Assembly: GCA_030642845.1 (NCBI GenBank) | Contig: DAOWMZ010000169.1 | Location: 1-5,375 of the forward strand | Direction of reading: 5' to 3' | Length of the DNA: 5,375 nucleotides | Source of the DNA: Candidatus Zixiibacteriota bacterium | GTDB taxonomy: Bacteria; Zixibacteria; MSB-5A5; GN15; FEB-12 | Shown here: positions 1 to 5,278 of the stretch, one piece after another | Layout: the number at the start of each line of letters is the position of its first letter | Numbering within the stretch: position 1 is the first letter of the stretch | The notes under the pieces: generated by a model | What the model saw: the letters and a program-made list of their open reading frames with translations, nothing else | Database searches by the model: none | What the model was told of the DNA's origin: nothing | Translations under genes and position numbers: made by a program

Positions 1-113
1 ATTTTAATTGTAGTATCAGCCAATGCTGTAAAATTGCAAATAATCAGTGAACAAACTAAAATAGTTAGCAGCAATCCTATAGCTGTTATTCTACTTTTAC
101 TCTTTTCAGGCAT
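1..113 (-). CDS. N-terminus of a secreted or periplasmic protein (partial, runs off the left edge)
   Basis: Only the first 37 codons are present. They encode a textbook Sec signal peptide: a short basic n-region (MPEKSKSR, with Lys4, Lys6 and Arg8), a hydrophobic core of about 20 residues beginning AIGLLLTILV, and an Ala-Leu-Ala cleavage site followed by Asp at about residues 30-33. Two cysteines (residues 21 and 26) lie inside the hydrophobic core, but neither sits in a convincing lipobox, so signal peptidase I cleavage is more likely than a lipoprotein. The ATG is supported by a purine-rich ribosome binding site (TAGGTGAGGG) about 9 nt upstream. The mature protein lies outside the window, so its function cannot be given; a membrane-anchored protein using this segment as a transmembrane helix is the alternative. 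A small ORF ends 12 nt upstream on the same strand and may be co-transcribed. Confidence 0.75.
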   Translation of the reverse strand, partial: MPEKSKSRITAIGLLLTILVCSLIICNFTALADTTIK

Positions 114-122
114 CTGTAATTT

Positions 123-132
123 CCCTCACCTA
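123..132 (-). promoter_or_regulatory. Ribosome binding site of the secreted-protein gene
   Basis: On the minus strand this reads TAGGTGAGGG. It matches anti-Shine-Dalgarno complementarity (AGGTGA or GAGG) and ends 9 nt before the ATG at 113. It overlaps the TGA stop (126-128) of the small upstream ORF, an arrangement that would suit translational coupling if that ORF is real. Confidence 0.6.
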
Positions 133-293
133 CAAGAATTAGAATTATTATAATTTATGTTCATATGATTCATTTTTATTATATTATTTAAGGACTTCAC
201 CCTTACGCTTTTTCCCTGAAGATACATGTATTTTTTTGATGCCCTGCTAACCTGATCAATCTCAGATTCATTAATACAAAATCGAGTATTCAC
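126..293 (-). CDS. Possible small hypothetical protein (55 codons, GTG start) ahead of the secreted protein
   Basis: An uninterrupted frame runs from a GTG at 293 to a TGA at 126. An in-frame TAA lies two codons before the GTG, so it cannot extend further. The product begins VNTRFCINESEIDQVSR, has a mixed polar middle (YMYLQGKSVRVKS) and ends in a low-complexity Asn-rich tail (NINYNNSNSCR). It has no signal peptide, membrane segment or domain I recognise. In its favour, it lies on the same strand as the next gene and its stop overlaps that gene's ribosome binding site. Against it, the GTG has only a poor, closely spaced AAGAG upstream, and the tail looks like translated AT-rich spacer. An internal ATG (codon 23) is another possible start. 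It could also be a chance frame, a leader peptide or the remnant of a longer gene. Confidence 0.25.
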   Translation of the reverse strand: MNTRFCINESEIDQVSRASKKYMYLQGKSVRVKSLNNIIKMNHMNINYNNSNSCR

Positions 294-465
294 GTTCTCT
301 TAACTTTCTTATACTTAATATATTTTGAGTCTTTACTACTTTATGGTATGAATTCAGTGTAATGCGGTTCTTAATGTAATCATTCAAGTTAGACCCCATG
401 CAATAGAAAAATTCATATAAATTACCTAATCGTATTCATAAGATATCAATATTCCTATGTTATAC

Positions 466-493
466 AATGGGACATAATGGGGTATGAAATGGG
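466..493. repeat. Three AATGGG direct repeats at near-helical spacing
   Basis: AATGGG occurs at 466-471, 476-481 and 488-493, so the starts are 10 and 12 bp apart, about one helical turn. The third copy, and the last base of the second, lie within the dyad at 481-506. Such spacing puts the repeats on one face of the DNA, as in many multi-site operators, but three short copies in a small region could also arise by chance. Confidence 0.4.
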
Positions 494-506
494 TACATTT
501 TATACC
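481..506. repeat. 26-bp near-perfect inverted repeat, candidate operator or RNA hairpin
   Basis: The left arm is GGTATGAAATG (481-491), the centre is GGTA (492-495) and the right arm is CATTTTATACC (496-506). The arms match at 10 of 11 positions. The single exception is G486 opposite T501, a G-U wobble in a plus-strand RNA but an A-C mismatch in a minus-strand RNA. No T-run follows on either strand, so it is not a standard intrinsic terminator. It lies about 370 bp upstream of the secreted-protein ATG, about 190 bp upstream of the small ORF, and about 120 bp beyond the regulator's stop codon. A binding site for a dimeric regulator is the simplest reading. Confidence 0.6.
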
Positions 507-623
507 TAATGCGTTATCATTATTATAGTTAAATGTGCAATAGAGTTATTTTGGGTACTTAAATTAGAAATTGATAGTAAAATATATATAGCAGACCGAA
601 ATTAGCTGATATCTATAATGGTG

Positions 624-2021
624 TTAGATGGTTGAATTATCAAGATCCATTGATCTTAAGTAGGTAACCAGATTCACTTTAGCAGGAATTTTGAGTTTTT
701 TTCGGATATTCTTGCGATGTTTAGATACTGTTTGCTCAGCGATATCAAGGGTAGTTGCAATTTCTTTACTAATTATCCCATTCTTTATCAGCTGACAAAT
801 TTCTATCTCTCGTGGAGTAAGTTTTATTTCTTGTCTCTCAAGGATTTTAAGGAAGGGTGAACAGATATCTTTTAGATCAGTCTCCAGTTTTGTCAATTTC
901 TTTGCAGTTGAAATAGAGGACAAAGATTTTAAGCGAGTAATTGCTGGAAAAATCGTCTGCTTAATATTTGTAGCTATCTGCTGCTTAACTTCCTCTATTT
1001 CAATCTGAAAATGTTTAACCAATTCCTCCAGTGCAATTGTCTTTCTTCCCAAAGCATCGCGTTCTATTTTAAGTTCATTTGCAGTCTGCCTTAGTTCCTT
1101 TTCGAATTTTATCCGTTGTTCGATTTGTTTCTCTAAAAGCAAAGTTGATTGTTTAAGATCAATAGTTCGTTCTTTCACTTTTGATTCAAGTTCAGCTTGT
1201 GTATTCTGTAATAGGACCCTGGCTTTCTTCTGGTCAGTTATATCAATGTTAAATCCAATGAGTCCCTTGATTTCGTTTTTATCTATAACCGGTGCAATAA
1301 TAACACGATAATACTTAGTGCCCTGTTTATTGGTATGAATCATTTCTTCGTCAACGATTTCACCTTTGAGAGCTTGAATATTATTGTTCTGCCATTTCAC
1401 AAGTGTTTCAGGATCAACATCAATATCCTTAAGTGTTTTGCCAACTAAATCTCCCCAAATATTTTTTGAGATCTCATTCTGCATGATGCAAATGTCATTA
1501 ATATCGCGAATCCAAAAATCAACCGGAATACAATTCAATGCTGCGCGAAGTCGAGCTTCACTGATACTAAGTTGATTATCTAATATCTTTAGATGTGAGA
1601 TATCTCGAAAAAAGACAATTACACCGATTTGTCCAAACCACCTGGTTTTTGTAGCCGTAAGTTCAATGGGAATATGATTGCCATTTTTGTGTATTATAAC
1701 AGTTTCATATTTATTTATCAGTTGCTGGCCGGATAGTCTTTTTTTGAAATTTTCTTTTATTTTGGGTAGTTCATCAGGTGCTGTTAGTTCATTTATACTT
1801 ATTTTAGTAGTTAATTCTTTTATACTATAACCAGTGATTTTTGAGGATGCTTGATTTGCAAAAACATGCTTTCCGCCGGTAACCCCCAATAATATTGCAT
1901 CTAAAGAACTTTCAGCTAATATCTTAAAATTATCAAGAGTAGCTTCTGTAATATCTGAGATACTATCTACTTTCATAGATGGATCCCATACTATATTATT
2001 GTGATTATTACTTTTGCTCAT
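624..2021 (-). CDS. PAS-PAS-coiled-coil-LuxR/GerE transcriptional regulator
   Basis: This is a one-component DNA-binding sensor of 465 residues. After a polar N-terminus come PAS domain 1 (about 30-145, with a typical 'NGNHIPIELTATK' S-box region and 'VIVFFRDIS' end), PAS domain 2 (about 150-265, ending 'GLIGFNIDITDQKK') and a long charged helix (about 264-355, containing 'ELESKVKERTIDLK'), probably a dimeric coiled coil. A linker with 'DICSPFLKIL' (about 384-393) leads into a LuxR/GerE helix-turn-helix (401-445: LTPREIEI, SKEIA, TVSKH and NIRKKL are the conserved blocks). There is no kinase, receiver or transmembrane segment, so sensing is cytoplasmic. The ligand or cofactor cannot be told from the sequence. 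The ATG is firm: TAGGGAA lies 6 nt upstream and an in-frame TAA five codons before the ATG bars extension. It has its own promoter, so it is probably monocistronic. Its targets are unknown; the nearby 26-bp dyad is one candidate. Confidence 0.88.
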   Translation of the reverse strand: MSKSNNHNNIVWDPSMKVDSISDITEATLDNFKILAESSLDAILLGVTGGKHVFANQASSKITGYSIKELTTKISINELTAPDELPKIKENFKKRLSGQQLINKYETVIIHKNGNHIPIELTATKTRWFGQIGVIVFFRDISHLKILDNQLSISEARLRAALNCIPVDFWIRDINDICIMQNEISKNIWGDLVGKTLKDIDVDPETLVKWQNNNIQALKGEIVDEEMIHTNKQGTKYYRVIIAPVIDKNEIKGLIGFNIDITDQKKARVLLQNTQAELESKVKERTIDLKQSTLLLEKQIEQRIKFEKELRQTANELKIERDALGRKTIALEELVKHFQIEIEEVKQQIATNIKQTIFPAITRLKSLSSISTAKKLTKLETDLKDICSPFLKILERQEIKLTPREIEICQLIKNGIISKEIATTLDIAEQTVSKHRKNIRKKLKIPAKVNLVTYLRSMDLDNSTI

Positions 2022-2027
2022 GTTGTA

Positions 2028-2034
2028 TTCCCTA
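2028..2034 (-). promoter_or_regulatory. Ribosome binding site of the PAS-LuxR gene
   Basis: On the minus strand this reads TAGGGAA, ending 6 nt before the ATG at 2021. Its AGGG core resembles the site before the secreted-protein gene. Together with the in-frame TAA just upstream it fixes the start codon. Confidence 0.6.
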
Positions 2035-2056
2035 CGTTATTTAAACCTCTAATTAA

Positions 2057-2086
2057 AAGATAGCGATTCTGTCCTTGTTTTGTCAA
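2057..2086 (-). promoter_or_regulatory. Sigma70-like promoter of the PAS-LuxR gene
   Basis: On the minus strand a consensus -35 box TTGACA (2081-2086) is followed, after an 18-bp spacer, by TATCTT (2057-2062; 4 of 6 matches to TATAAT). Transcription would start near 2050, giving a 5' leader of about 28 nt. The -35 box lies inside a small inverted repeat, CTTG (2074-2077) and CAAG (2084-2087). The perfect -35 and its position make this the best promoter in the window. It implies the regulator is transcribed independently of the ATPase gene upstream. Confidence 0.6.
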
Positions 2087-2118
2087 GATACTTTTTAGCC
2101 TATCTGTCAGTGAATATT

Positions 2119-2161
2119 TTCGTAATCACTCAAATTTTCAAATTACAAATTTTATTACGAA
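2119..2161. repeat. 8-bp inverted repeat around an AT-rich spacer, upstream of the PAS-LuxR promoter
   Basis: TTCGTAAT (2119-2126) is the exact inverse of ATTACGAA (2154-2161). The 27-bp spacer holds two copies of CAAATTTT. The element lies about 33 bp upstream of the regulator's -35 box, where an activator or autoregulatory site could sit. The long spacer argues against a terminator hairpin. AT-rich DNA gives such repeats by chance fairly often, so its function is uncertain. Confidence 0.4.
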
Positions 2162-2304
2162 TTAGCGACTTGAGTATAATTCCTTAATTAATGATCTTCG
2201 AAATTTTTTTATAAAGGTTGCTTGAACGTTCTTCATATTTTTAATATATATTGCAAAACACATTAGCCCGTTAGTTGTATAGATGTATTTTATCAATTTC
2301 CAGA

Positions 2305-2342
2305 TAAGGGTTTGCCCTGCCTCAACGTGTTATAAGCCCTTA
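2305..2342. repeat. 6-bp inverted repeat within the GC island
   Basis: TAAGGG (2305-2310) pairs exactly with CCCTTA (2337-2342) across a 26-nt spacer. The left arm can pair alternatively with CCCT just inside the spacer (AGGG, TTTG loop, CCCT). It is recorded as possible RNA structure only. Confidence 0.3.
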
Positions 2343-2368
2343 CAATTCTGCTATTTATGGCGATAACC

Positions 2369-2396
2369 ACAGTGGTCTTTGTTGTGATGCCACCGT
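2369..2396 (-). repeat. 7-bp stem-loop within the GC island
   Basis: On the minus strand ACGGTGG pairs with CCACTGT across a 14-nt loop. Six pairs are Watson-Crick and one is G-U. On the plus strand the wobble becomes an A-C mismatch, so any RNA fold would favour minus-strand transcription, the direction of the flanking genes. A separate small palindrome, ACCACAGTGGT (2366-2376), overlaps it. Confidence 0.3.
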
Positions 2397-2556
2397 TTCC
2401 TTTGCCATATCTCTGAATTTTGTACAATTACTTACGACGACTGCGGTCACAATTTGGCCAAAGTAAATATTGTTTCAACAGTTAATTCTTACATCCTGAT
2501 TCCATTTTGAATGATCCATAGAACAGCCTCATACAAAGGACATAATATTCTTATTC

Positions 2557-5214
2557 CTATTGGTTTGTTTGCTTTTTTCTTACCACAAATTTTTCTATCT
2601 CTACTGCAAAAAATACTACTGACGAAAGAGTAAGAGTGATAATCAACTCTTTGAGTGTCAATGGTGCTGTGTGAAAAATAGGATTAAGGAATGGTACATA
2701 TATTATTGCCATCTGTAAGGCAAAAGTTAATACAAGTGCACCCAAAAGAGGTTTATTTGATAATAGCCCCCGCTTGAAAAGGGATTCGCTCTCTGATCTA
2801 ATAGCAAGGACATGACCCAACTGGCTTAAACATAGTACAGTGAGCACCATAGTCTGCCAGTTATCAATTCCTGTGCTGATTGCCAACTTTTGAGTACCTA
2901 TGGTTACAAAACCAATTAGAAGTCCAACCCATATTATGTGAACACCAAGGCGATTGGCAAATATGCTTTCTTTGGGATGTCTTGGAGGTTTCTGCATAAT
3001 TCCACGTTCGGCTGGCTCTGCAGCGAGGGCAAGTCCGGGAAGACCGTCTGTTACAATGTTGATCCACAGAATATGAATGGGTAAAAGAGGAATGGGCAAC
3101 CCCAAAAATGGTGCAATAAGCAATGTCCAAAGTTCTCCTGTATTGCTTGTCATTGTATATTTTATGAATTTGCGAATATTGTCAAAGATGCGTCGGCCTT
3201 CCTTGACTGCCTTTACAATTGACGCAAAGTTATCATCAAGAAGGATCATGTGAGCGGCTTCTTTTGATACATCCGATCCGGTAATTCCCATTGCCACACC
3301 AATATCCGCCCTTTTCAAGGCAGGTGCATCATTGACTCCATCTCCGGTCATGGCTACAAAATGCCCCTTGTCCTGAAGAGCCTTAATAATTTTCAATTTC
3401 TGTTCTGGAGCCACCCTCGCATAAACTTGAATCTGTTCAACATTATTTTCAAACTCTTCAAGAGATAATTTTTCAAGTTCGATCCCGGTTAGAACCTTCT
3501 CAAAATTATCTCCCTTATCTATTATTCCGATTTTTTTGGCAATAGCTACAGCTGTCACCGGATGATCGCCGGTTATCATCACAGGCTGAATACCGGCAGA
3601 TTTACAAAGAGCCACAGCCTGTTTCGCTTCCTCTCGAGGCGGGTCCATCAATCCCACAATTCCCATCAAAGTGAGTCCCGATTCAACGACTTCCGGAGTT
3701 ATTTTATCCGGTAGTTTGTCCCATTGCCGATAACAGAAGCCTAATGTTCTCAGACCGTCATCCGCCATTCGTTCACCAGCCATTAGAGTTTTGTTCTTGT
3801 CGAACTGCTTTGGGCCGTCCAGTGTCAAAGCGTGGCTGGACAGATCACAGAGAGACTCTAAAGCTCCTTTTGTAAAAGAAATATACGTACCGTCTTTCCA
3901 TCGGTGGATAGTGGTCATGCGCTTTCGGTCAGAGTCAAAAGGAATTTCTGCTATTCTGGGGAATGATCCTTCATGGACTTCTTTTTTAAAATCATAATCT
4001 CTGGCAAGAGAAAAGAGTGCTGTCTCTGTCGGGTCGCCAATGACGTTGTCATCCTTGTCATTGGACGCATCGTTGCTCAATGACATCGCTGTTATGAGAA
4101 TATTATAATCCCCCAGACCGTGAACCTTGTTATTCAGTTCGCTCTTCTGGATTATCCGACCATCAACATACATCTCTTCTACAGACATTCTGTTCATGGT
4201 CAACGTACCAGTTTTGTCTGTACAAATATAGGTTACCGAACCGAGTGTCTCTACTGCTGGGAGTTTTCTAATCAGCGCATTCTGCTTTACCAATTTTCGG
4301 GCACCAAGTGCCAAAGTGATGGTCACAACCGCAGGAAGTGCTTCAGGAATCGCTGCCACAGCAAGAGAGATAGCAGTTAAAAGCATCAATATGATCTCTT
4401 CACCCCGAATAATTCCTGCTATAAAAAAGATAGCACAAAGAGCGAGTATTGAAATGGCGAGTTTTCTACCAAATTGAGCAAGCCTTTTTTGAAGAGGTGT
4501 TTTTACTTCGTCCTCGTCCTGAATCATTTTCGCGATGTTTCCAATCTCAGTAGCCATGCCAGTCGCCACAACAACTCCAGCACCGCGACCATAGGTCACA
4601 ATAGTGCTTTTGTATGCCATATTCTTTCTGTCGCCTAATGGGAGTCCTTTCTCTGAAATTGCTCCTGTATGCTTTTCAACAGGCACTGATTCTCCGGTAA
4701 GTGCAGCCTCCTCAATTTTCAGGTTGAATGTCTCAGTAAGTCTCAGATCAGCAGGCACAATTTTCCCAGCATCAAGAAAAACCAGATCCCCTGGGACAAG
4801 GGAGGATGCCGGTACTGTAGCCAACATCCCATCCCTCAACACTGTTGCTTCGGGTGCAGCCATTCTCTTGAGCGCAGCAATCGCTTTTTCCGCTCGGAAC
4901 TCCTGAATAAAACCGATAGCTGCATTCAAAATAACGATTACAATAATTGCGATGGTATCAGCCGCATCACCGGTCAGTCCGGCGATAATAGCAGCAGCAA
5001 TGAGCACGATAATCATGAAGTCCTTGAACTGATCAAGAAACATCATGAAAAGAGTTCTCTTAGCCTTCTCTACCAGCTCATTCGGACCATTTTCAATAAG
5101 AAGCCTGGTAGCATCCTCAGAGGACAGACCTTTGGGGGATGATTTTGTCTCATGTAAGACCTGTTCTACGGGTAAACAGTGCCAATTGTTAATCATGGTT
5201 TTATTTTCAGCCAT
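2557..5214 (-). CDS. P-type Ca2+-transporting ATPase (P2 type, SERCA/PMCA-like)
   Basis: This is a complete inner-membrane cation pump of 885 residues, usual for bacterial P2 ATPases, that uses ATP to move Ca2+ (possibly Mn2+) out of the cytoplasm. In order: an N-terminal cation-ATPase domain (about 8-60), M1-M2 (about 66-104), the actuator domain with TGES (173-176), M3-M4 (about 252-300) with the ion-binding PEALP (290-294), the phosphorylation motif DKTGT (Asp333), the nucleotide domain with KGA (449-451), DPPR (524-527), TGD (548-550), TGDGVND (623-629), and M5-M10 (about 683-874). By alignment to SERCA, Glu291, Asn691, Glu694, Asn719, Thr722 and Asp723 keep the Ca2+ ligands E309, N768, E771, N796, T799 and D800; Gln798 replaces E908 in M8. 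The C-tail is short, with no regulatory domain. The ATG has only a weak GGAA site, but an in-frame TAG two codons upstream rules out extension; Met7 is the alternative. Na+ or another cation remains possible. Confidence 0.93.
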   Translation of the reverse strand: MAENKTMINNWHCLPVEQVLHETKSSPKGLSSEDATRLLIENGPNELVEKAKRTLFMMFLDQFKDFMIIVLIAAAIIAGLTGDAADTIAIIVIVILNAAIGFIQEFRAEKAIAALKRMAAPEATVLRDGMLATVPASSLVPGDLVFLDAGKIVPADLRLTETFNLKIEEAALTGESVPVEKHTGAISEKGLPLGDRKNMAYKSTIVTYGRGAGVVVATGMATEIGNIAKMIQDEDEVKTPLQKRLAQFGRKLAISILALCAIFFIAGIIRGEEIILMLLTAISLAVAAIPEALPAVVTITLALGARKLVKQNALIRKLPAVETLGSVTYICTDKTGTLTMNRMSVEEMYVDGRIIQKSELNNKVHGLGDYNILITAMSLSNDASNDKDDNVIGDPTETALFSLARDYDFKKEVHEGSFPRIAEIPFDSDRKRMTTIHRWKDGTYISFTKGALESLCDLSSHALTLDGPKQFDKNKTLMAGERMADDGLRTLGFCYRQWDKLPDKITPEVVESGLTLMGIVGLMDPPREEAKQAVALCKSAGIQPVMITGDHPVTAVAIAKKIGIIDKGDNFEKVLTGIELEKLSLEEFENNVEQIQVYARVAPEQKLKIIKALQDKGHFVAMTGDGVNDAPALKRADIGVAMGITGSDVSKEAAHMILLDDNFASIVKAVKEGRRIFDNIRKFIKYTMTSNTGELWTLLIAPFLGLPIPLLPIHILWINIVTDGLPGLALAAEPAERGIMQKPPRHPKESIFANRLGVHIIWVGLLIGFVTIGTQKLAISTGIDNWQTMVLTVLCLSQLGHVLAIRSESESLFKRGLLSNKPLLGALVLTFALQMAIIYVPFLNPIFHTAPLTLKELIITLTLSSVVFFAVEIEKFVVRKKQTNQ

Positions 5215-5220
5215 ATACTA

Positions 5221-5261
5221 TTCCAATAGAAGATTTTTCTAGATTGTACCAAAATATTATA
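5221..5261 (-). promoter_or_regulatory. Possible -10 element and weak ribosome binding site of the Ca2+-ATPase gene
   Basis: On the minus strand a perfect TATAAT (5256-5261) lies about 40 nt before the ATG, with GGAA (5221-5224) 6 nt before it. No acceptable -35 sits 16-18 bp upstream of the TATAAT, which in this AT-rich gap weakens the case. TACAAT just downstream is a second candidate. The pump could have its own promoter here, be read through from the preceding gene, or both. The leader is too short for a large riboswitch. Confidence 0.35.
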
Positions 5262-5264
5262 ACT

Positions 5265-5278
5265 GGATTAAACAATCC
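5265..5278. repeat. Short hairpin at the end of the CPDC-protein gene
   Basis: GGATT (5265-5269) and AATCC (5274-5278) form a 5-bp stem with a 4-nt loop that contains the upstream ORF's stop codon. On the minus strand the following sequence is AT-rich but lacks a real T-run, so at best it is a weak terminator. AAACAATCC, half of this element, recurs exactly at 5311-5319. Confidence 0.3.

Larger units (their letters stand above)
294..623. other. AT-rich intergenic region between the regulator gene and the secreted-protein cluster
   Basis: No gene is visible on either strand. The region holds the 26-bp dyad at 481-506 and the AATGGG repeats at 466-493, described separately. It must also carry the promoter for the leftward genes. 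I could not choose a convincing -35/-10 pair: TTGAAT and TTGCAT hexamers occur on the minus strand near 380-405, but without a good -10 at the right spacing. Next to the regulator's stop (about 570-615) the minus strand has a weak, bulged stem (ATATCAGC against GCTATAT) followed by ATTTT, too poor to call a terminator. Confidence 0.6.
2281..2466. pseudogene. GC-richer island: possible decayed coding fragment or structured RNA
   Basis: The 60-base lines here contain about 40-43% GC against 25-28% on both sides, an abrupt change. Two overlapping stop-free frames cross it. One is on the minus strand (2293-2427, 44 codons plus stop, with a stretch reading TTKTTVVIAINSRIVRAYN). The other is on the plus strand (2308-2466, 52 codons plus stop, ending LLTTTAVTIWPK). 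Neither has a good start codon or ribosome binding site. The minus-strand peptide faintly recalls the C-terminal 'RK-LR-IY-ML' pattern of IS110-type transposases, too weakly to name it. The island also contains inverted repeats (2305-2342 and 2369-2396), so a non-coding RNA is equally possible. I do not recognise it. Confidence 0.3.
2087..2556. other. Intergenic region between the ATPase and PAS-LuxR genes
   Basis: No intact gene is visible on either strand. The parts near both genes are very AT-rich (about 25-28% GC in the 60-base lines I counted) and enclose an island of about 41% GC at 2281-2466, listed separately. An inverted repeat lies at 2119-2161. A perfect 10-bp palindrome, TTTGGCCAAA, occurs at 2453-2462. 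No hairpin with a T-run follows the ATPase stop, so the ATPase transcript has no obvious intrinsic terminator here. Confidence 0.6.

Noticed and set aside
222..231. ATACATGTAT palindrome followed by a T-run on the plus strand
   Set aside because: A palindrome without a central loop cannot form a terminator hairpin of useful length, and no plus-strand gene ends there.
642..657. Perfect AAGATC-CATT-GATCTT hairpin near the 3' end of the regulator gene
   Set aside because: It lies inside the coding sequence (final residues) and is not followed by a T-run on the minus strand, so it is not a terminator.
1384..1575. 63-codon plus-strand frame
   Set aside because: It lies wholly antisense to the PAS domain coding region of the regulator, has no ribosome binding site, and its composition follows the opposite strand.
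2293..2427. Minus-strand peptide resembling the C-terminus of an IS110-type transposase
   Set aside because: The match is to a loose pattern over about 20 residues. It has no start codon, no catalytic residues and no terminal repeats, so I did not call a mobile element.
2864..3130. 88-codon minus-strand frame
   Set aside because: It is an out-of-frame shadow inside the well-conserved M5-M8 part of the ATPase gene.
3791..5242. Several plus-strand frames (3791-3997, 4120-4380, 4604-4906, 5045-5242)
   Set aside because: All but the last few codons of one are antisense to the ATPase. Their products lack recognisable domains, while the ATPase motifs on the other strand are unambiguous.
5215..5267. 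Possible yybP-ykoY-type (Mn2+) riboswitch leader before the cation pump
   Set aside because: Only 53 nt separate the preceding stop from the ATG, and no paired structure of the needed size is visible.
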